Assembly (NCBI RefSeq): GCF_036924745.1
Contig: NZ_JAZHSD010000001.1
Coordinates: 5,456,001-5,520,000, forward strand
DNA from: Bradyrhizobium sp. AZCC 1693
GTDB lineage: Bacteria > Pseudomonadota > Alphaproteobacteria > Rhizobiales > Xanthobacteraceae
Length of the DNA: 64,000 bases
Direction of reading: 5' to 3'
A program made the translations under genes and the position numbers. A model generated the notes under the pieces. That model searched no databases. It was not told the origin of the DNA and was given only the letters and a program-made list of their open reading frames with translations. Numbering within the stretch: the stretch's first letter is position 1; every line of letters starts with the position of its first letter. Below are positions 9,090 through 17,631 of the stretch, piece by piece.

Positions 9090-10058
9090 GTGAAGCGATC
9101 TGATTTTCTGGCTTTTGCATTCGGGGTCATGATGCTTGCCGGACCTGCGGCAGCAGACAATTATCCATCGCGGCCGATCCGGCTCATCGTGCCGTATCCC
9201 GCCGGCGGCTCGACGGACATCATGGCTCGCGCGCTACAGGAGCCGATGGCGAAGATTCTTGGCCAACCGCTCATCATCGACAATCGCGGCGGCGCGGCGG
9301 GCACGACTGGCGCCAATGAAGCCGCACGCGCGGATGCGGATGGTTACACGCTGCTGTTTGCGAACAACGGGCCGATCTCAATTGCTCCGTTGCTGCAAAA
9401 AGGGGTCGATTTCGATCCGCTGAAGAGCTTTGCGCCGGTCTCGCTCGTCTCCAAGGCGCCTTTGGTTCTTGTTGCGAACGAAAAGGTGCCGGCCAGCGAT
9501 GTCGCCGGCCTGATCGCTTACGCTAAGGCACAGAGCAAGCCCATGCTGTATGCGACCGCGGGGCCCGGTTCGCTCGGACATCTGAGTACGGAGCGCTTCC
9601 TCAATCAGGCCGGATTGCAGATGGTTCACGTTCCCTATCGTGGCCAGGCGCCGACGACGCTCGCGATCTTCACAAGCGAGGTCGATATCTTGCTCACGAC
9701 CACCTCCGACACGCTGAACGAACATATTCGCTCCGGTAAGGTCAAGCTGATCGGGGTTTCGTCGGCTGGAACCTCTCCGGTTGCTCCGGGTGCCGCACCT
9801 ATCGGCAACCTTCTGAAAGGGTTTTCGGTTGAAACGTGGTTCGGCATTCTCGCGCCCGCTGGCACGCCCCCTCAGGTCATCGGCAAGCTCAACGCCGCGA
9901 TCAGCGCGACGTTGGCCGCGCCGCAATTGCGCGATCGCTTCCGGGGCTATGGCGTGGAAGCCACGGCCAGTACCCCCGCCGAACTATCCGCCATCATTGC
10001 GGCGGAGATTCCCTCCTGGCGCAAGGTAATCGAAGAGCGCAATGTCAAAACCGAGTAA
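9090..10058 (+). CDS. Tripartite tricarboxylate transporter receptor (TctC/Bug family)
   Basis: A 322-residue periplasmic binding protein with a signal peptide of about 22 residues ending in GPAAA. The mature protein begins with the Bug signature YPSRPIRLIVPYPAGG and has IIDNRGGAAGT further in. Such proteins deliver carboxylates to a TctAB membrane pair. No TctA or TctB gene is present here, so it is an orphan receptor, common in proteobacteria. The GTG start follows AGGGAG by 6 bases. It is last in the GntR-led run and probably binds the substrate acid or senses it. Confidence 0.9.
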   Translation: MKRSDFLAFAFGVMMLAGPAAADNYPSRPIRLIVPYPAGGSTDIMARALQEPMAKILGQPLIIDNRGGAAGTTGANEAARADADGYTLLFANNGPISIAPLLQKGVDFDPLKSFAPVSLVSKAPLVLVANEKVPASDVAGLIAYAKAQSKPMLYATAGPGSLGHLSTERFLNQAGLQMVHVPYRGQAPTTLAIFTSEVDILLTTTSDTLNEHIRSGKVKLIGVSSAGTSPVAPGAAPIGNLLKGFSVETWFGILAPAGTPPQVIGKLNAAISATLAAPQLRDRFRGYGVEATASTPAELSAIIAAEIPSWRKVIEERNVKTE

Positions 10059-10061
10059 TTG

Positions 10062-10280
10062 TCAGCGAATCCTGATGAGCCGCTTGCCGGTATTCTCGCC
10101 GCGATAAAGACCGGCGATGGCTCCCGGCGCGTGTTCGATTCCGTTCATTATGTCTTCGGAATACTGCAATCGTCCATCGCGAATCCAATGCGCCAGACGG
10201 CCAACGGCCTCTCCGAACGAGGCGCATAGTCGAAGATGACAATCCCTGCATGCGGGCGCGCTTGACCAGCAAATGACGCT
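10062..10280 (-). pseudogene. C-terminal remnant of an MDR-family NADP-dependent oxidoreductase
   Basis: The frame ending at 10062 reads GEAVGRLAHWIRDGRLQYSE and then APGAIAGLYRGENTGKRLIR, the C-terminus typical of zinc-independent MDR oxidoreductases of the leukotriene-B4/CurA type. An adjacent frame upstream supplies KRARMQG, so there is also a frameshift. The N-terminal three quarters of the gene are missing. Confidence 0.72.
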
Positions 10281-10337
10281 CGGCACGCGGACCGTTGGGC
10301 TAGTCTAGGGATTCTAGCTTGGGACTGAGGCGGTTCC

Positions 10338-10874
10338 GCAAATCACCACGCGAGCGCCGACGACGCCAAAATTCACTGCGCAAGGGCTGCGCAAGGTGAA
10401 GGAGATCGGCTGGACGCCGCTGCAATTCCTCGCCCCGGCCAATTCGGTCAAGACGGTATTGGAGCCGGCATGCTTCGAAAACGCACAAGGTATCATCACG
10501 ACACAATTCACCAAGCAAGCCGGCTATCCGGCTTGGGCCAGCGATCCCGAAGTGGTGGAGTATGTGGAGTTCATGAAGAAGTGGGTGTCGAACGGCAACC
10601 CGGCGATTTCGTAGCGCTTTCCGGTTACATTAACGTGCAAGGCATCGTGCAGGCGATTGCGAAGTGCGGCGACGATCTGACACAGGAACCTGAAGCAGGC
10701 AACCAACCTGAAGGGGCAGCGCTATAAAATGATGCTGCCCGGTGTTCTGCTCAAACTACGCCACAGAACTATGCCCCCTATGAATCTCTGCGCATGGCGA
10801 AGTTCGAAGGCTCCTCCTGGAAGCTGATGGATGAGTCTGGGAAGTCGGCTTCAGCAACTGATGGCGACTTATAG
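10338..10874 (+). pseudogene. Broken ABC substrate-binding protein (branched-chain amino-acid type), C-terminal part
   Basis: Three frames together rebuild the C-terminal third of a LivJ-type periplasmic binding protein. One frame gives KVKEIGWTPLQFLAPANSV onward to about 10610; the next gives GDFVALSGYINVQGIVQAI; a third, after about 10745, gives TTPQNYAPYESLRMAKFEG and closes at TAG 10872-10874. At least two frameshifts and the loss of the N-terminal part show that the gene is dead. Confidence 0.75.
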
Positions 10875-10906
10875 TTTTTGATTGGATCGATCAATGATCG
10901 CGTCAT

Positions 10907-11292
10907 TTGTCAGGCACCTACATGGACGATCTCTTCGCCGCCGAAATCGTGGTTATCGGCGCGCCGATGTACAACTTCTCGATCCCTTCGCAGCTCAAGG
11001 GATGGATCGATCGGGTCGTCGTCGCTGGCCGTACGTTCAGATACGACGCCAACGGAGTCGAGGGTCTCGTGAAGGGCAAGAAGCTCTTCATCGCCTCCTC
11101 GCGCGGCGGGTTCTCGGTGACAGCCCGATGGCGCTCCTCGATTATCACGAGACCTACCTCAGGGGCATGCTCGGCTTCATTGGCCTTACCGACGTCACTG
11201 TCGTTCGCGCCGAAGGAATCAACCTAGGTGAAGAGGCGAAGGCCGCCGCAATCGCCAAGGCAAAGAGCGAGATTGCTGTGATTGCCGTCTAA
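10907..11292 (+). pseudogene. Broken FMN-dependent NADH-azoreductase
   Basis: The frame from 10907 gives [20 protein letters not shown] and [12 protein letters not shown], the FMN-binding core of AzoR proteins. A frameshift near 11120 moves the rest into another frame, [20 protein letters not shown] to the end at 11292. About 90 N-terminal residues are missing compared with E. coli AzoR, including the first flavin loop, so it cannot be active. Confidence 0.75.
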
Positions 11293-11324
11293 AACGCCAA
11301 GTCGCGCAATCTAGCTGGGACGTC

Positions 11325-11430
11325 ATGGAAATCGGCATCCACAGTTTAGCGCCGTTTCGCCGTCACTGTACTGGGAGCGACCGACCCCGTGCGCGTCTTC
11401 CAGGAATTCGCGACTCTCGACCTTTGGTGA
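11325..11430 (+). pseudogene. Remnant of a luciferase-like monooxygenase
   Basis: ATG 11325 begins MEIGIHSLA, the start of many LLM-class flavin monooxygenases. A shifted frame then reads AVTVLGATDPVRVFQEFATL, a conserved strand of the same family found about 90 residues further in. The part between is deleted and a stop follows at 11428. Azoreductase and LLM genes are plausible original neighbours. Confidence 0.55.
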
Positions 11431-11490
11431 ACTAAATGGGCGATTGGAGCGGCATTCGTCTGGCAACGCCAGTTCTTGCCCTCCAACCGT

Positions 11491-12276
11491 CTAGGCGCCC
11501 GTGAATCGAGCGGCCCGCTTATCGCGGAATGCGCGTATTCCCTCCAGGCCGTCTCCGGATTTCACGCTTTCAGCCACGCCTTTGGCCTCGAGTTCCAATT
11601 GTCGCTCCAGACTCAACTGGTCCGCGTCCGCCAACAGCGCTTTGATGCGCCCGTACGCCACAGTGGGCCCGCTAATAAAGCGATTGCAGATCTCGTCGAC
11701 GGGCCAATGGAAGTCCCACGCCGTCGACGACCTTGTTGATCATGCCCAGTGCAAGGCCTCATCGGCCGTGATCTTTCGGTTTAGCATCAACATCTCGCGC
11801 GCCCTGGTTTCGCCAACTCGACGAAACAGCGCACGAGCAAGACCACCATCAGGCGGCAACCCGAGCGCTATGAACGCGGATGCGAAGGTGGCCGAAGCGG
11901 ACGCCAAGATGATGTCGCCGGCGAGGCACAGACTCAACCCTGCGCCCGCGGCCGGACCGTTTATAGAAACCACCACGGGGGCGCGCATCCGAGCCATCGA
12001 CAAGATTGCGGCATTCAGATGATGCGTGGTCTCGCGGACTACAGCGCCGTAGTCATCCGCGCCGTCAAAATTGCGAGGCTCTCCCCCGACGCAGAAGAAA
12101 CGCCCTTTTCCGGTGAGCACTACACATCTAATCTTTTCGTCCTCCTCGCAGATGCGCATCGCTTTTGCGAGTTGCCTCAGGAGAGCGACGTTCATTGAAT
12201 TACCGCTTTCAGGACGGTTTAGTTGGATCTGAACAAGATCGTCTCGACGCTGAAAATCAATGCAATCGAATTCCAT
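11491..12276 (-). pseudogene. Frameshifted crotonase (enoyl-CoA hydratase/isomerase, PaaG-like)
   Basis: The intact N-terminal two thirds (from MEFDCIDFQRRDDLV) contain LNRPESGNSMN, the oxyanion segment FFCVGGEPRN and the ALGLPPDGG loop, where the aspartate matches the PaaG-type isomerase position. At about 11740 the frame stops just after ITADEALHWA. The expected continuation (LGMINKVVDGVGLPLA, then LLADADQLSLERQLELEAKG) lies in two other frames down to the stop at 11491. At least two indels are present. Confidence 0.8.
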
Positions 12277-12416
12277 CTGGCCATTATCCCCAATGTCGAA
12301 GTCCGACCTAAAGCCGGCCCTCATATGCCTTTGAACCTGGCTTTCGGCACTCGGTAATGCATGAAGTCCTTCGTTGCGAGGAAAGATCGTGCGACTCGCT
12401 GCAGATTGGAATATTG

Positions 12417-13409
12417 TCAGGATCCCGCTGAAACATCGATGACCGCGTTTCCGATAAGCTCGCCCGATTCTACGGCGCGGTGGGCCTGGGCCGTGGCTTC
12501 CAAGGGAAAACGAGCCGCGATGGTGTGGGTAAGCGCGTTTTCCTCCATAGCTTTGGTGAGAAGTTCACAGGCGCGCCGGCGCTCACCTCCGCTCAGGCGG
12601 TAAACTAGGATGAGCCGCATGGTGATATGCTTGAACATAAGTGGATACACTGGGAACTCAGGTTTCGGTATCGCCATTGACCCGTAGGCGGCGATTGCTC
12701 CGCCCGGTTTCAAAATTTTGACAGATGTTTCGAGGTTGCCGCCCAATTCCACCTCGACGATCCGGTCAACGCCGGCGCCCGAGGTAAAGGCTTTGACGGC
12801 AGATGCTACGTCCTCATCGCGGTAATTGATGACATGGTCGGCTCCGGCAGCTCTCGAATGCTGCGCTTTGACGAACCCGCTGACGGTCGTGATGACGCGC
12901 GCGCCGCCCCACTTGGCGAGTTGTGTGGCGTAATTTCCAACGGAGCCGGCGCCGCCGGTCACCAGTAGGGTCTTTCCGTCGACCGCGCCGTCCGCGAAGA
13001 CAGCGTGGCTTGCCGTCATGCCGGGAATGCCAAGGCAAGCTCCTGCATCGAAACCGACGCTATCGGGCAAACGAACGGCCTGGCTCTCCGGAACACAGAC
13101 GAATTCGGCGCACGTTCCGTAGGGACGGTCCCAAGCTGCGTTCCATGTCCAGACACGCTCACCGATGCGATCCTTGGTCACCCCGGTCCCTACCGCCTCG
13201 ATAATCCCGGCCCCGTCCGAATGCGGGATCACGCACGGAAAGGCCATCGGAGCGCGAACGCCCGCCCGCGATTTGACATCGGAAGGATTCACGCCCGAGA
13301 CGAGCACGCGGACCCTGACTTCTCCAGCTTGCGGCTCCGGTACCGGGCGCTCGCCAAGTTCGAGGACGGTCGCCGCGGGTCCTGTCTTCTCGTACCAAAC
13401 TGCCTTCAT
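12417..13409 (-). CDS. Quinone oxidoreductase-like MDR protein (NADPH-dependent)
   Basis: A 330-residue zinc-independent medium-chain dehydrogenase/reductase of the QOR type. VSGVNPSDVKSRAG and the cofactor loop LLVTGGAGSVGNYATQLAKW (about residues 147-166) are visible, and catalytic zinc ligands are absent. I use the ATG at 13409, which has AAAGGAG upstream; a longer frame exists. Such enzymes reduce quinones or alpha,beta-unsaturated ketones with NADPH. It follows the iron-dependent dehydrogenase in the same direction, 25 bp away, so they probably form one operon. The true substrate is unknown. Confidence 0.88.
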   Translation of the reverse strand: MKAVWYEKTGPAATVLELGERPVPEPQAGEVRVRVLVSGVNPSDVKSRAGVRAPMAFPCVIPHSDGAGIIEAVGTGVTKDRIGERVWTWNAAWDRPYGTCAEFVCVPESQAVRLPDSVGFDAGACLGIPGMTASHAVFADGAVDGKTLLVTGGAGSVGNYATQLAKWGGARVITTVSGFVKAQHSRAAGADHVINYRDEDVASAVKAFTSGAGVDRIVEVELGGNLETSVKILKPGGAIAAYGSMAIPKPEFPVYPLMFKHITMRLILVYRLSGGERRRACELLTKAMEENALTHTIAARFPLEATAQAHRAVESGELIGNAVIDVSAGS

Positions 13410-13434
13410 TCGACTGACTCCTTTCGATCCGAAC

Positions 13435-14601
13435 TCACCAGGAGAGCCGGAGGATTTCCATGACATCGTCTGCTCCGTGGATGGTCCGTGGATTGTTCTC
13501 GAGGAAGCCGGACGCTACGGAGCGTTCGGCAAGATTCCTCAACTTGCTTTCCTCAATGCCGGCCTGGCGCAGACTGATGGGCTCTCCGAGGCTCTTCACT
13601 AAATCCTCTACGACTTCCGCCAAGCCGTGATCGGGTCGGCCGATCATTCCGCAGAGCTCTGTCTGCCGTTCGGCGTTGACTTTCGAATTCCACCGAAGCA
13701 CGGAGGCCAGTAGCATGCACGAGGTGCGGCCGTGAGGTACGCCAAAGGCTCCGCCGAGTACGCGGCCGATGCCATGGCTGGCCCCGACAGGGACGCCGGC
13801 AGCCGGTCCTAGGATGGAAAGCCACATGCCCAACTGGGCGTCGAGCCGAAAATCCAGGTTGAGTGGATCAGCTTGAAGTTTTGGAAGCGTTCCGAGAAGG
13901 ATCCGAAAGGCCTGAACGGCCATTGCGTCGGCGTAGGGCGTGGACTTGGGAGAGCAGAAAGTCTCCACGCAATGATCGACGGCGCGGATTCCCGTGGACA
14001 TGAGTACCCAATGGGGAACGCCGAGCGTCGCTTCCGGATCGAGGATGACGCTGCGCGGGATCTGCAGCGGATGGTCGAACACTTCCTTGACGCCGGATGC
14101 GCTCTCGGTCACGCCGGCGAAGCTTGTGAACTCCGCGCCCGAAAAGGTCGTCGGTACGGCGATGGAGCGCGTGATCGGTACGGAAGCGTTCAAGATATCG
14201 GCCGAACCGTCCGGGGACATGCCCTTTCGAAGACGGTCCAGATCCTCCTCGCGATCAAGTGCGAGCCATAAGACTTGCTGCGTCAACTTGCATGCGTCGA
14301 TGACGGACCCTCCGCCGATCGCTACGAGAAGGTCGGCAGATGCGGCGCGAGCGGCTTTCGCGGCGCCGATCACGCTATCGCGCGGCGAGTGCGGCCGCAT
14401 GTCGAAATGGGCTCCGGCGAGGCGGCTTCCCAAGGCATCCATGACCTTGTCGAGAAAAGTCGAGTCCCGCATGGAAGGCGAGCAGAGAAGGAATAGCCGT
14501 GAGCAGCCGAGACGTTCGGCCTCGTCCATGAGCGCATGTTGCGCGGCTTTGCCAAAAATGACGCGTTCCTGGAGCGGAAACCGATGTATGCCTGACAGCA
14601 T
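13435..14601 (-). CDS. Iron-containing alcohol dehydrogenase / maleylacetate reductase-like
   Basis: A 388-residue group III dehydrogenase. GGGSVIDACK binds NAD(P), and the metal ligands are expected in DHCVETFCS, HGIGRVLGG and FGVPHGRTS. The size and the short N-terminus (FPLQERVIFGKAA) resemble maleylacetate reductases as much as alcohol dehydrogenases. No ring-cleavage dioxygenase is near, so an aliphatic or alicyclic hydroxy acid is as likely a substrate. The ATG at 14601 is preferred over a much longer open frame. It lies in a leftward run with two MBL-fold hydrolases, suggesting lactone opening followed by oxidation of the hydroxy acid. Confidence 0.87.
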   Translation of the reverse strand: MLSGIHRFPLQERVIFGKAAQHALMDEAERLGCSRLFLLCSPSMRDSTFLDKVMDALGSRLAGAHFDMRPHSPRDSVIGAAKAARAASADLLVAIGGGSVIDACKLTQQVLWLALDREEDLDRLRKGMSPDGSADILNASVPITRSIAVPTTFSGAEFTSFAGVTESASGVKEVFDHPLQIPRSVILDPEATLGVPHWVLMSTGIRAVDHCVETFCSPKSTPYADAMAVQAFRILLGTLPKLQADPLNLDFRLDAQLGMWLSILGPAAGVPVGASHGIGRVLGGAFGVPHGRTSCMLLASVLRWNSKVNAERQTELCGMIGRPDHGLAEVVEDLVKSLGEPISLRQAGIEESKLRNLAERSVASGFLENNPRTIHGADDVMEILRLSW

Positions 14602-14660
14602 GGTTGTTCCTTGATCGCTTGCGGAAATGCCGTCCGACCATCGGGGACCTTTCGCTAAGC

Positions 14661-15479
14661 TCACGGTCGCGGGGGCACCGTGTCGCCTCCCACCCGAGCG
14701 ACCATCCGCCCCCCCTCCAGGCGTCCGGGCGCGTCGTGAGACGGAAGCAGCCATTTGCAGCCTCTAACGGCCCGCTTCATTGCGCGCCGTTCCTGCCTCT
14801 CGCTTAACGCCGTGTTGCCGGAGATATGAGGCTCGTTGAAGAGAAGCTCCTCAAAGGGATTTCCGAGTTGGTGTTCGAGGCTGTAGAAGACGTCGCCGCA
14901 GATGCGGGCAAGTCCATCGCGCGTCTCGACGAGCACGCTGAGCGAACCCTCCGTGTGACCACCCGAGCGTTCCACCGCTATGCCCGGCAAGACCTCGACG
15001 ACGTCACCATCTTCGGCGTCGAGTAGCTGGATGGCGTCCTGCCGCCAGACCCTGCCCAAGAGATGTTTCATGTCCGAAATCGGGTATGCCCCTCCTCCGG
15101 AGCCGCCACATCCGATTTCGAACTCGCGACGTGACACGAGAACGCGCGTGGAATCCGGGAAGAGATCGTCCTTGCCGGCATGATCGATGTGAAGATGGGT
15201 ATGGACGATCATGGCCACATCGGCGGGCTTGATGCCGCGAGCCTCAAGCTGGGCCTCGAGCGCTCCCTTGGTCGCGTTCGTCGCCACCATGCCCACGGTC
15301 GCCATGATTTCGGGTGAACGAAACCCGGTATCGACGAGGACTGGCCCAACGCTTAGCCCGCGTATCAGGAAGACGTTGGCGCATACGATCGCCGGATTGC
15401 CCGGCGTGCGATTTTTCGTAAGGAAAGACGTATCGACGGTGACGTCGCCTGCGTTGATTATTTCGATATCCAGGGCCAT
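14661..15479 (-). CDS. MBL-fold metallo-hydrolase, lactonase-like
   Basis: A 272-residue metallo-beta-lactamase-fold protein with the metal site HTHLHIDHAG (about residues 94-103), a later histidine in SGGHTEGS, an aspartate in CGDVFY and a final histidine in LPSHDA. Spacing and lack of a signal peptide are like N-acyl-homoserine lactonases. It opens or hydrolyses an ester, lactone or thioester in the cytoplasm. It lies 20 bp after the second MBL gene in the same direction. I cannot tell quorum quenching from catabolism; the catabolic context favours lactone or thioester hydrolysis. Confidence 0.87.
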   Translation of the reverse strand: MALDIEIINAGDVTVDTSFLTKNRTPGNPAIVCANVFLIRGLSVGPVLVDTGFRSPEIMATVGMVATNATKGALEAQLEARGIKPADVAMIVHTHLHIDHAGKDDLFPDSTRVLVSRREFEIGCGGSGGGAYPISDMKHLLGRVWRQDAIQLLDAEDGDVVEVLPGIAVERSGGHTEGSLSVLVETRDGLARICGDVFYSLEHQLGNPFEELLFNEPHISGNTALSERQERRAMKRAVRGCKWLLPSHDAPGRLEGGRMVARVGGDTVPPRP

Positions 15480-15499
15480 TGCTCATTTCCTCGATGCGG

Positions 15500-16285
15500 T
15501 TACTGCAGCGCCTCGACAGGTCCCGGCGCTTTTGGGCTCGAAAGACGGCCCACCGCGCGCCCGTATTCCACCGTGAAGCCGTCGTCGTGCGCAGGCAGCA
15601 GCCAGCGCGTCTGGCCAAGCACCGCCTTCATGACGGCTCGATCTGCGGCCTGGCTCAAGCCGCTGTTGCCTGCCATGCGCGGCTCGCAATGGTTGGTCTG
15701 GAACGGGGGCGCGATGACTTGCATCCGCACATCCTGAATGACATCTCCGCAAAGACAGGCGATGCCGTCCGCGGTGTCGACAAAAACGTTCGTCGATCCT
15801 TCGGTATGACCGCCGGCGTGAGCCACGGAGATCCCCGGCAGGATGTGATGGCGCTCGAAACCCTGAAAGTCGAAGAACCACATGGCGCCCGGCGTATGAG
15901 TCCGTTCGAGAAGAAGCTCGATGTCGGCCAATCTGTAATCCCGCCGCATCATGCCGCTGGCGGCGAATTCCAGCTCGCGCCGGCTCACTGCGAACGTGGT
16001 AGTAGTTGGAAAGAGCGCAGCGCCGCCGACGTGATCGAAGTGAAGATGGGTGAAGATCACTGCGCGAATGTCGGACGGGGCAAGGCCGAAGCGCTTGAGC
16101 TCCGCGCCGATCAACTCGGTGTCGCCAGCGCCCGTGTCCACGAGAACCGGCTCCGCAGCGCCTCCCTCGATCAAATAGGCGTAGACCGGCACCTGGATTC
16201 TGGTTCCCAGCATCCGGTATTGCAAGAATTCCCCCGCGTCGACTTCGAGAACTCCCCCATTCAGGCGGTGTATAGTTCTGTGCAT
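15500..16285 (-). CDS. MBL-fold metallo-hydrolase, lactonase-like (second copy)
   Basis: A 261-residue MBL protein with FTHLHFDHVGG as the dinuclear metal motif, AGGHTEGSTN and CGDVIQD further on, and LPAHDDG near the end. It is related to the gene just downstream but clearly diverged, so they probably take different substrates or enantiomers. The ATG at 16285 is set by AGGAGGG 5 bases upstream; the open frame continues 63 codons further without another such site. It sits between the racemase-like gene and the other MBL gene in a five-gene leftward run ending with the MDR. Confidence 0.87.
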   Translation of the reverse strand: MHRTIHRLNGGVLEVDAGEFLQYRMLGTRIQVPVYAYLIEGGAAEPVLVDTGAGDTELIGAELKRFGLAPSDIRAVIFTHLHFDHVGGAALFPTTTTFAVSRRELEFAASGMMRRDYRLADIELLLERTHTPGAMWFFDFQGFERHHILPGISVAHAGGHTEGSTNVFVDTADGIACLCGDVIQDVRMQVIAPPFQTNHCEPRMAGNSGLSQAADRAVMKAVLGQTRWLLPAHDDGFTVEYGRAVGRLSSPKAPGPVEALQ

Positions 16286-16355
16286 GCTTCCCTCCTTCGT
16301 CCGCGGAGTCGATTGTCGTCCACGAATGATGCCGCGATACGTCCTCGTGGTTGCT

Positions 16356-17465
16356 TCATCTCCTCGACCCGATGCCGATGTCGCGAAAGACCTCGGTTGA
16401 ATGCTCGCCGAGATCCGGTGCAGGGCGGCGGATGTCCGTCGACCAGGCGCCAAAGCGCACCGGTTGAATGACATGGCTCTCGATCGTGCCGTCCGCCCGC
16501 GCTATTTTGCGGAAAAGGTTGCGGGAACGCAGGTGGGGGTCGTCGATCACGTCGCCAAGGCTGTTCAGCGGCGACCACGGTATGGAATGTCGATCCAACA
16601 GCGGTTGCCAGTGATCGAGGGAGTGGGCAGAAAGAGCTTTCGAAATGCGGGTTCGAAGCAGATCCCTGTCGCGAAGCCGGTCCGCTTGGACTAATCCCGC
16701 GGCATCGGGCATATTGAGCAGTGCGCACAGGGCGCGCCAGAAATGATCCTCATGAGCGATACTGAGGGTAATGCGGCGCCCGCCCTTTACATCGAAGATG
16801 CCGTAGGCAGGTTCGCCGAGGATTTCGAACGGTACCTTTCCGTCCATGGCAGGTGCCAGATAGGTGGACATCCAGGACGCCAGGCCGTCGGTCATTGAAA
16901 TGTCTATCTCGGTGCCGCGCCCGGTGCGTTCGCGGCCAAAAAGCGCCGAAGCGATCGAAAAGGCAGCGAACATCGCGCTGCTCAAATCGCCGTAGGAGAC
17001 ATCCGGAAAATCCGTTCGGGTGCCAGTAGCCCGATCGAACAAATGTCCGGCAAACGCCAGATAGGACAGATCATGTGCGGTCCGGTCGCGGTAGGGGCCG
17101 GCTTGTCCAAAACCGGATATCGAGACGTAGATCAGCCGTTCGTTGACGGCTTTCATCGCCTCGTATCCTACGCCGAGGCGATCCATGGTCCCAGGCCGGA
17201 AGCCCTCGAGAACCGCGTCGGCCGTGGCGGCGAGCGCCAACAGCTGGTCGCGACCCTCGTTGCTCTTCAGATCCACGCAGACGCTTCGTTTATTGCGGGC
17301 GAGAGCGCAAAAAAATGGGGGATAGGCCCGAGCAGGGTCACCGCCCTTCGGCCGCTCGACGAGAATGACATCGGCGCCCAGGTCGGCAAGAAGCATCGTC
17401 GCGTAAGGGCCGGGATACTGCTCCGCGAGTGAAAGTATCCTGACGTTCTCGAAGATGGCTTTCAT
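16356..17465 (-). CDS. CaiB/BaiF family protein, alpha-methylacyl-CoA racemase-like
   Basis: A 369-residue class III CoA-transferase-fold protein. H131 (in AHDLSYLAFAG) and D160 (in SYGDLSSAM) are spaced as the His126/Asp156 base pair of mycobacterial alpha-methylacyl-CoA racemase, so racemisation of a 2-methyl-branched acyl-CoA is a good candidate; transfer is the alternative. FAD-linked dehydrogenases accept only one epimer, so a racemase beside a dehydrogenase makes sense for a branched substrate. It is divergent from the acyl-CoA dehydrogenase at 17632, with two TGAC-type palindromes between, and heads the leftward run to 12417. Confidence 0.82.
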   Translation of the reverse strand: MKAIFENVRILSLAEQYPGPYATMLLADLGADVILVERPKGGDPARAYPPFFCALARNKRSVCVDLKSNEGRDQLLALAATADAVLEGFRPGTMDRLGVGYEAMKAVNERLIYVSISGFGQAGPYRDRTAHDLSYLAFAGHLFDRATGTRTDFPDVSYGDLSSAMFAAFSIASALFGRERTGRGTEIDISMTDGLASWMSTYLAPAMDGKVPFEILGEPAYGIFDVKGGRRITLSIAHEDHFWRALCALLNMPDAAGLVQADRLRDRDLLRTRISKALSAHSLDHWQPLLDRHSIPWSPLNSLGDVIDDPHLRSRNLFRKIARADGTIESHVIQPVRFGAWSTDIRRPAPDLGEHSTEVFRDIGIGSRR

Positions 17466-17549
17466 GTCATTCCATGCTCATCGGTCACGCGTCGACTTGT
17501 TGGCTGGCTTGCTATCTTTTTGAACCGGCCTGTACATCCACATGCAGTC

Positions 17550-17578
17550 TTGACAGAATTGAATCTAAAGTCAATATA
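17550..17578 (+). promoter_or_regulatory. Candidate sigma-70 promoter for the acyl-CoA dehydrogenase operon
   Basis: TTGACA at 17550-17555 and AATATA at 17573-17578 are separated by 17 bases, 54 bp before the ATG at 17632. The palindromes at 17560-17573 and 17580-17593 overlap its spacer and start region, so a bound TetR protein would block it. Confidence 0.45.
17560..17573. promoter_or_regulatory. TGAC-N6-GTCA-type operator candidate (site 1)
   Basis: TGAA-TCTAAA-GTCA, one mismatch from the symmetric core found at other promoters of this island. It lies between the divergent racemase-like and acyl-CoA dehydrogenase genes. Confidence 0.5.
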
Positions 17579-17579
17579 C

Positions 17580-17593
17580 TGACCATACGATCA
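17580..17593. promoter_or_regulatory. TGAC-N6-GTCA-type operator candidate (site 2)
   Basis: TGAC-CATACG-ATCA, one mismatch from the core, centred 20 bp from the site at 17560, about two helical turns on the same DNA face. Confidence 0.45.
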
Positions 17594-17631
17594 TGCCAGA
17601 ATATTCGGCGGGCTGATCGCAGGTCGTGCTC

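Noticed and set aside
15479..16471. A 330-codon open frame on the plus strand
   Set aside because: It is the shadow of the MBL-fold gene on the other strand, which has the metal-binding motifs and a strong ribosome-binding site.
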